Shown here: piece by piece, positions 16,345 to 22,575 of the stretch
How positions within the stretch are numbered: the first letter of the stretch is position 1
Layout: the number at the start of each line of letters is the position of its first letter
From: a virus
Strand: one strand, 5' to 3'
DNA: 29,237 nucleotides
Virus record (IMG/VR): IMGVR_UViG_3300024517_000085
Location: 1 to 29,237 of that record
Made by a program: the position numbers and the translations under genes
Notes under the pieces: generated by a model
Databases searched by the model: none
Seen by the model: the letters and a program-made list of their open reading frames with translations, nothing else
Told to the model about the DNA's origin: nothing

Positions 16345-17157
16345 GTGGGCGCGTTCCGCAATAGTCCGCGGCGCTCGACTGCTCAGGACAACCACATCCT
16401 GCGGGAGGCTCCGCGGCTCGGCTTTGATCCTCGCTTCCTAAGCACCGAGCTTCTTTGCTGGGTGCGCTCAGACTTGCGCGTCTCGTTGAATGGTTCGACC
16501 GTCTCCGATTGGGACGACAGCAGCGGCAGCGGCAACGACTTCGCCCAGGCGACCGCAAGCGCTCAGCCGTCGCTGGATCGCGGAGGCCTGGGAGGTCGCC
16601 CGCAGTTGTTCTTTGACGGGTCGGACGACCAGATCGGCGGCCCGGACCTATATGGCACCGTCTCCAGCAACGACGATTGGACGGTAGTGATCGTGACCGG
16701 CGAGGGGTGGACGCCGGGCGGCGCGGGCTCGTGGTACTACCATGGGCAACCCGCCGTCTGGACGACTCAGCCCACTGGCTGGGGCTATGCCGGATTCGGC
16801 ATTCCCAGCGGGACCTCTCCGCGGGCCGGCTTCTATAACGGGGCAGAATACAAGCAGGCGACTGGTCCCAGTAGCGTGGCTGCGGGCGTCGCCCTGATCT
16901 CTGCGGCGGTGTGTGACGGTGGCGACCTCACGCTGCGGATCAACGGTGAGGCTGGCTCCACAGTGGCATCGGCCGGATCGATCCAATCTTCAGCAACCGA
17001 CCTCACGCTTGGCAAGGGGTCGGACAACGTGAGCGCTAACTGGACTTGGTGGGATGCTGGCATGTCCGAGTTCATGATCTTCGATGGCGCACTAGATGAG
17101 GGAGAGATCGAGGCGCTTGAATCGTATCTTGGCGACCGCTACGGGATCCAGGTGTGA
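16345..17157 (+). CDS. LamG/concanavalin-like jellyroll tail protein
   Basis: A 270-residue protein whose GTG start directly follows the previous stop. From residue ~36 it matches the LamG/jellyroll pattern seen in many exported and phage proteins: LLCWVRSDLRVSLNGSTVSD, then WDDSSGSGNDFAQATASAQP, LGGRPQLFFDGSDDQIGGPD, and the closing FMIFDGALDEGEIEALESYL. Such domains bind sugars or adopt a lectin-like shell, so adsorption to a host glycan is a sensible inference. The first 35 residues are basic and probably attach it to the tail. Confidence 0.75.
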   Translation: MGAFRNSPRRSTAQDNHILREAPRLGFDPRFLSTELLCWVRSDLRVSLNGSTVSDWDDSSGSGNDFAQATASAQPSLDRGGLGGRPQLFFDGSDDQIGGPDLYGTVSSNDDWTVVIVTGEGWTPGGAGSWYYHGQPAVWTTQPTGWGYAGFGIPSGTSPRAGFYNGAEYKQATGPSSVAAGVALISAAVCDGGDLTLRINGEAGSTVASAGSIQSSATDLTLGKGSDNVSANWTWWDAGMSEFMIFDGALDEGEIEALESYLGDRYGIQV

Positions 17158-17459
17158 CCGTGCACTGGCTCGCGCTTCCCACCCTAGCAGCCGCGGAGGC
17201 CCGCGCTGCGGAGCTTTCCACGGCCATGGGGTACCCGCACCCATCCACGGGCACAGAGCGCTCCACGCTGCCCCAGGGGCACCCAACCAACGGAGAAGGC
17301 GCGGTACCCATCGGCCCGGCTGTCTGGTCCTGGGTCGCCGGCTCACCGATCGACATGGGATCCCTGTTGACAGATGCGGAGCGGGCTGCTTTGTATGACC
17401 GCGCAGAGATGGCTGCCGCGGGCTGGTATCGCGACGATCCCCAGCCGCCGGGAGGGTGA
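17154..17459 (+). CDS. Small protein after tail fibre gene
   Basis: A 101-residue protein starting at a GTG overlapping the previous stop (GTGA). It has a helical start (LPTLAAAEARAAELSTAMG), a Trp-containing middle (IGPAVWSWVAGSPIDMG) and a helix at the end (LLTDAERAALYDRAEMAAAG). No signal or membrane segment. It lies between the lectin-like tail protein and the lysis cassette. Tail-fibre chaperones often sit here, but there is no sequence proof. Confidence 0.5.
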   Translation: MTVHWLALPTLAAAEARAAELSTAMGYPHPSTGTERSTLPQGHPTNGEGAVPIGPAVWSWVAGSPIDMGSLLTDAERAALYDRAEMAAAGWYRDDPQPPGG

Positions 17460-17462
17460 TCC

Positions 17463-17747
17463 ATGACCAACCGAATAGACGCAGGCGCAGCGATCAAGGT
17501 GGCGCTGTGGGCGGTGCCGGTTCTCTTTGGCTTCGGTGCCACGTATCAGAGTCTCGCCGGGAGTAGCGCCCAGGTTGCCGAGGTCGCTGCAGGCCTTGAG
17601 CAGCACGAGGATCTGCGCGCCCACCCGGTGACCGAGGAGCGGATCAACACCATTCTCACCGAGCAGCGGGCGCTCCGCGAGGACGTCGCAGAGCAGGCGA
17701 TCTCCATCGCAGCAATTTGTCAGGCGACCGGGGCGATCTGCCGCTGA
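17463..17747 (+). CDS. Single-pass membrane protein of the lysis region
   Basis: A 94-residue protein with GGAGG before its ATG. Residues ~9-29 form one hydrophobic segment (IKVALWAVPVLFGFGATYQS). The remainder is a soluble helix with heptad character (EQHEDLRAHPVTEERINTIL; ALREDVAEQAISI) and two Cys near the end. Its stop overlaps the endolysin start (TGATG). This layout fits a holin-associated, antiholin or spanin-like protein. The family is not recognised. Confidence 0.6.
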   Translation: MTNRIDAGAAIKVALWAVPVLFGFGATYQSLAGSSAQVAEVAAGLEQHEDLRAHPVTEERINTILTEQRALREDVAEQAISIAAICQATGAICR

Positions 17748-18145
17748 TGCCACGCTTCAGCATGCGAAGCCAGACCCGGCTCAACACCTGCCACCCGGAC
17801 CTTGTGCGGCTCATGGAGGCCGTGATCGAGCATATCGACATCACGATCCTGTGCGGCCATCGCAGCACCGAGGAACAGGCCGAGCTACATAGCAAGGGCA
17901 TGACGAAGCTGGACGGATCGCCCGGCAAGATGAGCAAGCACAACCACAGCCCGAGCCTTGCCGCGGACTTCAGCCCGTGGCCGGTTGACTGGCGCGACCG
18001 CGAGCGCTGGATCGCTGCGGCCTACTACGTCAAGGCAACGGCAGACCAACTCGGGATCAAGATCAGACTGGGCGCGGATTGGAACGGGGACATGCGGTTC
18101 TCTGAGTCCTTCTTTGACGCGCCGCATGTGGAGATCGTGACATGA
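17747..18145 (+). CDS. Endolysin, L-alanyl-D-glutamate peptidase (M15C type)
   Basis: A 132-residue peptidoglycan peptidase that cleaves between L-Ala and D-Glu of the stem peptide at the end of infection. Family marks are FSMRSQTRLNTCHPDLVRL at the start (the usual 'S-R-L---HPDL'), GHRSTEEQAELHSKG at 37-51, the metal motif with H67 and D74 (SKHNHSPSLAADFSP), and the final ligand H127 in APHVEI. I chose ATG 17747, which overlaps the previous stop, over an upstream TTG at 17717 in the same frame. There is no signal peptide, so a holin is needed. Confidence 0.9.
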   Translation: MPRFSMRSQTRLNTCHPDLVRLMEAVIEHIDITILCGHRSTEEQAELHSKGMTKLDGSPGKMSKHNHSPSLAADFSPWPVDWRDRERWIAAAYYVKATADQLGIKIRLGADWNGDMRFSESFFDAPHVEIVT

Positions 18146-18297
18146 GCAAGAGGATCAAGGGCGCGCTGGCGTCCGCTGCCATTCTCGGGATCCTGGCCTG
18201 CATGGTGATCGTGCAGTGGCAGGGGCCCTCGGGCGACGACGACTCAGCCGGCGACGACGACAGCGCGCACGCCGACGACGACAGCGGGGCCCAGTGA
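18142..18297 (+). CDS. Small membrane protein with DDDSA repeats
   Basis: A 51-residue protein, ATGA-coupled to the endolysin. A short basic start (MSKRIKG) is followed by a hydrophobic segment (ALASAAILGILACMVIVQW, about 8-26), then an acidic tail made of GDDDSA-type repeats (GDDDSAGDDDSAHADDDSG). The Cys at residue 20 sits in a weak lipobox-like context (ILAC), but the hydrophobic stretch continues after it. A plain membrane anchor is therefore more likely than a lipoprotein. Position suggests a holin regulator or spanin partner. The function is not known. Confidence 0.6.
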   Translation: MSKRIKGALASAAILGILACMVIVQWQGPSGDDDSAGDDDSAHADDDSGAQ

Positions 18298-18659
18298 CTG
18301 CCGGCGACTACTTCGATCTGGCGGTGCGCTGCTGCGCCATTGGTGTCTGCAGCTACATCCTCGTGGGTCAGGTCATCAAGCCGGGCCTGCGTCTGATCGC
18401 TCGCTGGCGATCTACAGACGGCAAGCTCAGCCGCGGCCAAGAGGCGTTCTTCCGGTGGCTCACCCGCGCCCTGGCGGTGACGCTGGGCGCTGCGCTGGGG
18501 CTGCTGCCGCTCTGGCCTGAGTGGCTGCTGGCCTCGTGGGGTCCGCTGCTCGGCTGCCTGGGTGGCGGGCTCAGCCCCGGGATCTACGCCGCCACCAACA
18601 AGGCGCTACCGGCTGCGGTCGCTCGCGCCATCGGCGGCAAGGGATGCAAGCACCCGTGA
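18294..18659 (+). CDS. Holin-like multi-pass membrane protein
   Basis: A 121-residue protein starting at GTG that overlaps the previous stop (GTGA). Three hydrophobic segments are visible at ~8-27 (LAVRCCAIGVCSYILVGQVI), ~52-74 (LTRALAVTLGAALGLLPLW) and ~77-99 (WLLASWGPLLGCLGGGLSPG). The C-terminus is basic. Three membrane passes next to an endolysin fit a class I holin, the pore that times lysis. No named holin family is recognised. Confidence 0.6.
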   Translation: MTAGDYFDLAVRCCAIGVCSYILVGQVIKPGLRLIARWRSTDGKLSRGQEAFFRWLTRALAVTLGAALGLLPLWPEWLLASWGPLLGCLGGGLSPGIYAATNKALPAAVARAIGGKGCKHP

Positions 18660-19006
18660 ACGTCGCCGCCATCGTCTGCGCTGGGCTGGCTGTGGCGCTC
18701 GCTGTGGCTGCCTGGAAGTTCCCGCGGCTACGGGTCGCCCTGCTCGCTGCGGCTGCCTCTGTGGGCGGCGTGGCGGCTCTGCTGGTAGCGCTGGGCGGTG
18801 CCCGCGGCGACCTGGGCAGGGCCAAGCGCAGCGTGGCAGCGAAGCGCCAGATCAAGACAGCCGTCAAGGGCCACAAGCGGGCGCTTATCGCAGAGCAGAA
18901 GCGCATGGCTGAGGTGCAGGACAAGATCGACGCCATCACCGCGCCGCCCGAGCCCGAGGCGAAGCTGGATCTGGACGCTCTTGCCGACCGGATCAACAAG
19001 CGGTGA
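18656..19006 (+). CDS. Membrane protein with soluble coiled coil, lysis cassette
   Basis: A 116-residue protein. I use GTG 18656, which overlaps the previous stop; ATG 18644 would add four residues. Two hydrophobic segments (residues ~3-19 and ~25-46: VAAIVCAGLAVALAVAAW; VALLAAAASVGGVAALLVAL) are followed by a basic, then mixed-charge coiled coil (AKRQIKTAVKGHKRALIAEQ; KRMAEVQDKIDAI) and an acidic end. The inner-membrane anchor plus long helix resembles an i-spanin. The next gene could act alone as a u-spanin, so this may instead be a second holin-type protein. Confidence 0.55.
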   Translation: MNVAAIVCAGLAVALAVAAWKFPRLRVALLAAAASVGGVAALLVALGGARGDLGRAKRSVAAKRQIKTAVKGHKRALIAEQKRMAEVQDKIDAITAPPEPEAKLDLDALADRINKR

Positions 19007-19449
19007 GAGGCTCTGTGCTGGCTGCTGTGGCCTTCGTCGCCGTGGGGTGTGCCCATTCCCCGCCGCCGGTGGCCGGGCTGCTGGACGACTTCCCGAGGGC
19101 CTCGCTGCCCGATGTCCAAGAGCGAGCGCAGGAACCTGGGTGGTGCGAGGCCACCGCGCCCATCGGCCCGGGATCTGATCCTGGCTGCGTCGGCATGCTG
19201 GTGCCGCCGGGTCGCCTGGAGTTGCTGCTGGATGAGGGCGATCTGCTGGGCGAGTGTCGCAAGGCTCTGGACCTGAGCTATCACGGCAGGCAGTCGGATC
19301 GGGATCATGCGGTGAGCGTGGTGCAGGCTCGCGAGGAGCAGCTACGCATAGCCCGCGAGGTGCAGCCCCGGCTGTTTGCCTTCGGTGCTGGGGTCGGTGC
19401 AGGCGGCACGCTGATCGGCGTGCTGCTGATCGCTCTCGCCACCCGCTAG
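19003..19449 (+). CDS. Candidate unimolecular spanin (u-spanin)
   Basis: A 148-residue protein, GTGA-coupled to the previous gene. The N-terminus is a lipoprotein signal (MRGSVLAAVAFVAVGC) with the lipid-modified Cys at residue 16. The C-terminus is a membrane segment (LFAFGAGVGAGGTLIGVLLI, about 124-146). Between them is a periplasmic stretch with four cysteines in total context and a helical part (VVQAREEQLRIAREVQPR). An outer-membrane lipid anchor plus an inner-membrane helix in one chain is the definition of a u-spanin (T1 gp11 type), which fuses the two membranes as the last lysis step. It is the last late gene. Confidence 0.65.
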   Translation: MRGSVLAAVAFVAVGCAHSPPPVAGLLDDFPRASLPDVQERAQEPGWCEATAPIGPGSDPGCVGMLVPPGRLELLLDEGDLLGECRKALDLSYHGRQSDRDHAVSVVQAREEQLRIAREVQPRLFAFGAGVGAGGTLIGVLLIALATR

Positions 19450-19652
19450 GCTGGATCGCTAGCAGCCACCAACACATCACGCGCCCAGGTGGTGGTGCCC
19501 TTGCCTGCCTTCTTGGCTGCTGCTTGGATCTTGATCCACTTCTGATCGTTGATCCTGATGCTGCGGTGCCGCTCTACCATGTCAGGCGCGCACGCCTTGC
19601 GGCCTCGCTTGGGTTGTCCTGTGGGTTGTTCCTTGGGCTCTGCCTTCAGCAT
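19446..19652 (-). CDS. Small ribbon-helix-helix-like protein
   Basis: A 68-residue basic protein with AGGAG seven bases before its ATG. After a Lys/Pro-rich arm (AEPKEQPTGQPKRGRKA) comes RHRSIRINDQKWIKIQAAAK and TTTWARDVLVAA. A strand followed by two helices is the layout of ribbon-helix-helix DNA binders. It is the last gene of the minus-strand operon, and its stop shares the CTAG at 19446-19449 with the converging spanin gene. Regulatory role inferred. Confidence 0.55.
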   Translation of the reverse strand: MLKAEPKEQPTGQPKRGRKACAPDMVERHRSIRINDQKWIKIQAAAKKAGKGTTTWARDVLVAASDPA

Positions 19653-19697
19653 GTCAGTCTCCTGTGCCGGGCTGGCCGGCGGTTGTGGGGTGGGTGG

Positions 19698-20057
19698 TTA
19701 GTATCCAAACTCGGCGCGGTGCGCTGCGTCCCATGAGACCCACACAGCCCTCAGTTCGCGGGCGCTGTGCTGCCCGTCTGGCCTAACTGTGGTTTCGGTC
19801 CACTGGCACTTCACCCGGTCGCCGTCAGCGTGGAACACCTCGCGATGGTCTGGCCCATACACGATGCTCCGGGTGCGGTAGATCCGCGTCCCGTCCTCCT
19901 CGACAATGGCGTCACCCCGGCGCAGGGCCTTGGCCCGCTCCTCGCTGCGCGCCTTGGCGATGGTCGCCGGGTCCTTGCTCACGATCACGTGGATGGTGCG
20001 CGTAGTCTCAGACTCTGTGACCAGTGGATACTCTCTGCTGTGACTGTTCTCGCTCAT
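19698..20057 (-). CDS. Hypothetical early protein, 119 aa
   Basis: A charged 119-residue protein with a strong GGAGG before the ATG. Features are an Arg/Glu helix (ATIAKARSEERAKALRRGDA) and a beta-like second half (TRIYRTRSIVYGPDHREVFH; RVKCQWTETTVRPDGQ; ELRAVWVSWD). No metal motif, signal or membrane segment. It is the middle of three small genes behind the promoter at 20384-20412. Not recognised. Confidence 0.6.
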   Translation of the reverse strand: MSENSHSREYPLVTESETTRTIHVIVSKDPATIAKARSEERAKALRRGDAIVEEDGTRIYRTRSIVYGPDHREVFHADGDRVKCQWTETTVRPDGQHSARELRAVWVSWDAAHRAEFGY

Positions 20058-20069
20058 GGTGTCCTCCGT

Positions 20070-20083
20070 GCCCCTTTCGGGGC
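20070..20083 (-). promoter_or_regulatory. GNRA-loop hairpin in the leader of the 119-aa gene
   Basis: On the minus strand GCCCC GAAA GGGGC forms a 5-bp G-C stem with a GNRA tetraloop. It ends two bases before the GGAGG of the gene starting at 20057. It could protect the transcript or modulate access to the ribosome site. No U-run follows, so it is not a terminator. Confidence 0.35.
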
Positions 20084-20105
20084 GTGGCGTGGGTGGTTTC
20101 GGGCT

Positions 20106-20342
20106 CTAGCGAAGCACCACGGTGATGCCTGGGCTGCCACAATCTTCGCAATCCATCCAACCGGCTTGGTGGAGGGCCACCTCTCCCTTGGGTGCCGTGA
20201 CCGGTCCATCGTCTCGCCACTCGGCCCGGGGGTGCTGCCCCGGCTGGTGCATGGCCGCGATGTTTCCGGTGAATAGGGTGGCGCTGCAACAGTTACAAAC
20301 CATCTCGATTTGAGTGAAGCTCGTGGCGTTGGGGCTGGTCAT
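20106..20342 (-). CDS. Small zinc-ribbon-like protein
   Basis: A 78-residue protein. ATG 20342 is chosen because GGAGG lies nine bases upstream; an in-frame start farther out at 20375 has no such site. It has VCNCC at 15-19 and CEDC at 65-68, so a likely four-Cys zinc site, with His-rich sequence between (AAMHQPGQHPRAEWRDD). It is the first gene after the internal promoter. Function unknown. Confidence 0.6.
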   Translation of the reverse strand: MTSPNATSFTQIEMVCNCCSATLFTGNIAAMHQPGQHPRAEWRDDGPVTAPKGEVALHQAGWMDCEDCGSPGITVVLR

Positions 20343-20383
20343 GTTCTTTGTCCTCCGTGCCGCTTGATGCAGCAACTACAGAA

Positions 20384-20412
20384 ATCCTAGCCGTGGCTAC
20401 ATCAATGGTCAA
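20384..20412 (-). promoter_or_regulatory. Sigma70-type promoter for the three small genes
   Basis: On the minus strand a -35 box TTGACC (20412-20407, five of six consensus bases) is followed by 17 bases and a -10 box TAGGAT (20389-20384, four of six). The predicted start of RNA is near 20377, about 35 bases before the ATG at 20342. The surrounding ~60 bases are clearly more A+T-rich than the genes. Confidence 0.6.
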
Positions 20413-20472
20413 GCGTATCTACAACTTTATTTTGCCCAGTCACCGACAGCAGAGCAGTGCCACACATAGCAA

Positions 20473-20533
20473 CGCCCCGCGGAGGACACCAACGGGGCGC
20501 TGCTGGTCCGGCCCGGAGGTTGAGGGCGGGCCG
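20473..20533 (-). terminator. Two G+C-rich hairpins after the methyltransferase
   Basis: The first stem pairs 20509-20515 with 20527-20533 (7 bp). The second pairs 20473-20479 with 20493-20499 (7 bp, 13-base loop). They lie just after the methyltransferase stop and before the next promoter, where transcription would be expected to end. No run of U follows on the minus strand, so this is at best an atypical terminator. Confidence 0.35.
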
Positions 20534-20543
20534 AGGGGGAAGG

Positions 20544-20777
20544 TCAGCCTATCATGGGCTGCCTGAGATTGAAGAGCGGCGCGTCTCCAGTGATGCGGGC
20601 CTCTGCGATCTGGATGTATTCAGGATCAAGCTCAAAGCCCAGGAACCGGAAGCCCTCGCGCAAGGCTGCGATCCCGGTGGTGCCGCTGCCCGCGAAGGGG
20701 TCTAGGATCAGGCTGCCGGGTTGCCCGCCCACGAGCCGACACAGCCAAGACATCAAGTTGATCGGTTTTACAGTCAA
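20544..20777 (-). pseudogene. DNA methyltransferase, C-terminal fragment (SAM-binding motif I)
   Basis: The last ~77 residues of the methyltransferase: VKPINLMSWLCRLVGG, DPFAGSGTTGIAALREGFRF, LGFELDPEYIQIAEARI. This is the FxGxG SAM-binding region of beta-class DNA methyltransferases, directly continuing the HPT|VKP motif of the upstream part. The frame differs because of a 5-base excess between HPT and VKP. The only start is a TTG at 20777 overlapping the upstream TGA, without a ribosome site, so independent translation is doubtful. Either the enzyme is broken, it is made by rare restart or slippage, or the contig has an error. Confidence 0.75.
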
Positions 20778-22237
20778 GTAGGGTGCAGATTGAACACGAC
20801 ATCAGCCGTGCGACCTGCACCCGCTCGGGGATTCTGCATCCCCTTGGAGCCCTCCTTTCTTCCTACAGCGTCAGCCCCGGTTGCTTGCTTCTTCCTTTTC
20901 CCGCAGACGGCGCAGACGCTTTGACTTGACGACGATCCCGATGTGGCAGGGGCGGCATCGACCATAGAGCGGCCAGCCTTCCTTGCTGATGTACCAGTCG
21001 GCGGGGCCAACGGGCTTGAGGCATCCACAGACAGAGCAGGGCTTCCACCAGACACCGGCCCGAAGCTCGCACCCGCTGTGGATTCGCTTGTGGGTAACCC
21101 TGTCAACGGGTAGCAGGTTGCAGATCCTGTTGTCGAGTCTGTCTCCGTTGATGTGGTGGACGTCCCACCCGTCAGGGACTGGCCCGCTGGCCTGCTCCCA
21201 TGCCCACCTGTGGGCCATAACGAGCCGCCCGCCACGGTAGATCCTGTGGTATCCGGCCCGGCTGATGCTGCCCTCTCGGAGGTGGTGCTTTGGTTTCGGC
21301 CCGCGCTTTCCCATGTCGCCCCCTTCGGCTTACATGAGCATAACATGTTAGCGCGAGTTAAGCCCGCCTCACGCTCTGCCCTGGATGCCTTGGGGCACGC
21401 GAATACGTTGGCGGGCCATCGACCGAGGGACGATGATTCTATGTCCTGAAGCGGGGCCTTGGCGCTGCCGTAGATCGGGGAGTGGGTGTAACCTCCCACG
21501 GATCGCCCGCCTGGATCTTCCTGCGGCCCAGGCCAGCCAGATCGCTCGCCGTACCCGTAGCGGCACCCGTCGATATTCAGAGCGCCCGTGCCCCACTTCA
21601 GGACGTTTTCGGCGACTGTGCCATCCAGCGGCTTGCGGGCCAGGGCCCAATGTTCGAGGCAAGGCTTGAGCGCGGTGCCGTAGCCTTCCCAGGTGCGGGC
21701 GTCGTCGGTGGCTGGTGCTGTGATGGTGGCAGAAGCAAGACCCCCAAGGCCCGGGCCCCTGGAGTCAAGCACGCCCGCCTTGCCGTGGCCCGTGCGCTTC
21801 GGGGCGTGCCGGTTCAGCCCCACCACCTCACGCTCTGCGCCGTGATGCGCGTCGATGGCCTTGCCGACCGAGAGCGACTTCGGGAAGCCTTGCCACTGCT
21901 GGTGTGCGCCCAAGTCTCTGATCATCCACCCAGCATCCTCAAGCCCGCAGATCAATCGGTGGATCGTGCGCTGCCCGCCGAAGGCTACGATGTGCGCGCC
22001 GGGCTTGCAGACCCTCAGACACTCGCGCGCCCAGGTCACGCCGGGAACGGCAGCGTCCCACGCCTTGCCCATGAACCCGCCACCCTTGCGCCCGGTGTCG
22101 ATGTCGTCCCAGGTGCGGCACCGTCCGTCAGGGCTCAAGCCGTAGGGTGGATCTGTGACGATGGCATCTATGCAGGAGTCAGGGAGAGCGCGGAGCCTGT
22201 CGAGGCAGTCGCCTTGCTGGATGTCCCAGGTCCTCAC
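20774..22237 (-). CDS. DNA methyltransferase (N4-C/N6-A, beta-class order), interrupted
   Basis: Would transfer a methyl group from SAM to an exocyclic amine in DNA. Start GTG 22237 overlaps the previous stop and has GGAGG seven bases upstream. Residues 1-100 are typical: GDCLDRLRALPDSCIDAIVT, catalytic DPPYG at 29-33, FMGKAWD, CKPGAHIVAFGGQRT, then GFPKSLSVGKAID. The target domain follows, ending in ALNIDGCRYG and GRWPANVFACPKASRAEREA. From about residue 292 to 455 the frame runs through an inserted HNH gene and encodes a meaningless Ser/Thr/Gly-rich stretch. It then resumes with GADAVGRKEGS, NPRAGAGRT and NLHPT before a premature TGA. Motif IV before motif I gives the beta-class order. Activity in this state is doubtful. 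Confidence 0.8.
   Translation of the reverse strand: MRTWDIQQGDCLDRLRALPDSCIDAIVTDPPYGLSPDGRCRTWDDIDTGRKGGGFMGKAWDAAVPGVTWARECLRVCKPGAHIVAFGGQRTIHRLICGLEDAGWMIRDLGAHQQWQGFPKSLSVGKAIDAHHGAEREVVGLNRHAPKRTGHGKAGVLDSRGPGLGGLASATITAPATDDARTWEGYGTALKPCLEHWALARKPLDGTVAENVLKWGTGALNIDGCRYGYGERSGWPGPQEDPGGRSVGGYTHSPIYGSAKAPLQDIESSSLGRWPANVFACPKASRAEREAGLTRANMLCSCKPKGATWESAGRNQSTTSERAASAGPDTTGSTVAGGSLWPTGGHGSRPAGQSLTGGTSTTSTETDSTTGSATCYPLTGLPTSESTAGASFGPVSGGSPALSVDASSPLAPPTGTSARKAGRSMVDAAPATSGSSSSQSVCAVCGKRKKQATGADAVGRKEGSKGMQNPRAGAGRTADVVFNLHPT
20871..21314 (-). CDS. HNH homing-type endonuclease nested in the methyltransferase gene
   Basis: A 147-residue HNH nuclease of the phage homing type, in a different frame from the host gene. 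The HNH core is VHHINGDRLDNRICNL at 52-67 with H53/H54, N56, D58 and N62, followed by THKRIHSG (74-81). The N-terminal part has the familiar GYHRIYRGGRLVMAHRWAWE pattern. Zinc-binding Cys are at 93, 96 and 98 and at 120 and 123. The C-terminal tail is very basic (KSKRLRRLREK). AAGGGGG lies upstream of the ATG. Such genes cut an empty copy of their site and are copied in by repair. It fills nearly all of the ~480-base insert. Confidence 0.85.
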   Translation of the reverse strand: MGKRGPKPKHHLREGSISRAGYHRIYRGGRLVMAHRWAWEQASGPVPDGWDVHHINGDRLDNRICNLLPVDRVTHKRIHSGCELRAGVWWKPCSVCGCLKPVGPADWYISKEGWPLYGRCRPCHIGIVVKSKRLRRLREKEEASNRG

Positions 22238-22575
22238 CGCCGGGCCTCCCTGATCTCGATGGCCGATAGCTCGATCTCTCGCCCGCACGATCCGCACCGC
22301 CTCAGCCACTGGGCCGCCTTCAGCCGCCAGACCCTCGCGCAGTGGATGCACTTGGCCAGCCGCGAGCGCAGCAGGTAGGGGTTGGTGGGGTGCCTGAGCC
22401 TGTATTCGGGGATCCCGACCTTGTGCCTCCAGTAGCAGACAGATTGCGGGTTCACGTTCAGCCACTCGGCCACCTGCTGATCGCTCGCCATCGGGAAGGC
22501 CAACAGGACGTCGCCCAGGGCCCACCCTATAGAGGGGTAGGTGTGGCCCTTCCAGTGGACGCGCATGGGGCTCAC
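22234..22575 (-). CDS. HTH and zinc-finger protein
   Basis: A 113-residue protein, GTGA-coupled to both neighbours (a second start, ATG 22566, is possible). Residues 31-55 (SDQQVAEWLNVNPQSVCYWR) look like a helix-turn-helix of the terminase-small-subunit or resolvase type. A four-Cys zinc site follows: C76-x2-C79 and C94-x2-C97 (KCIHC; RCGSC). DNA binding is likely. It lies between the DpdA-like gene and the methyltransferase, so it may help target DNA modification or regulate it; that is inference. Confidence 0.6.
   Translation of the reverse strand: MSPMRVHWKGHTYPSIGWALGDVLLAFPMASDQQVAEWLNVNPQSVCYWRHKVGIPEYRLRHPTNPYLLRSRLAKCIHCARVWRLKAAQWLRRCGSCGREIELSAIEIREARR

Noticed and set aside
20871-21364. 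Group I intron carrying the HNH gene
   Set aside because: The insert is about 480 bases and the HNH gene fills some 444 of them, leaving too little room for an intron core. I could not find core elements by eye.
20871-21364. Intein in the methyltransferase
   Set aside because: The HNH is not in the host frame, and the in-frame translation of the insert has no splicing motifs.
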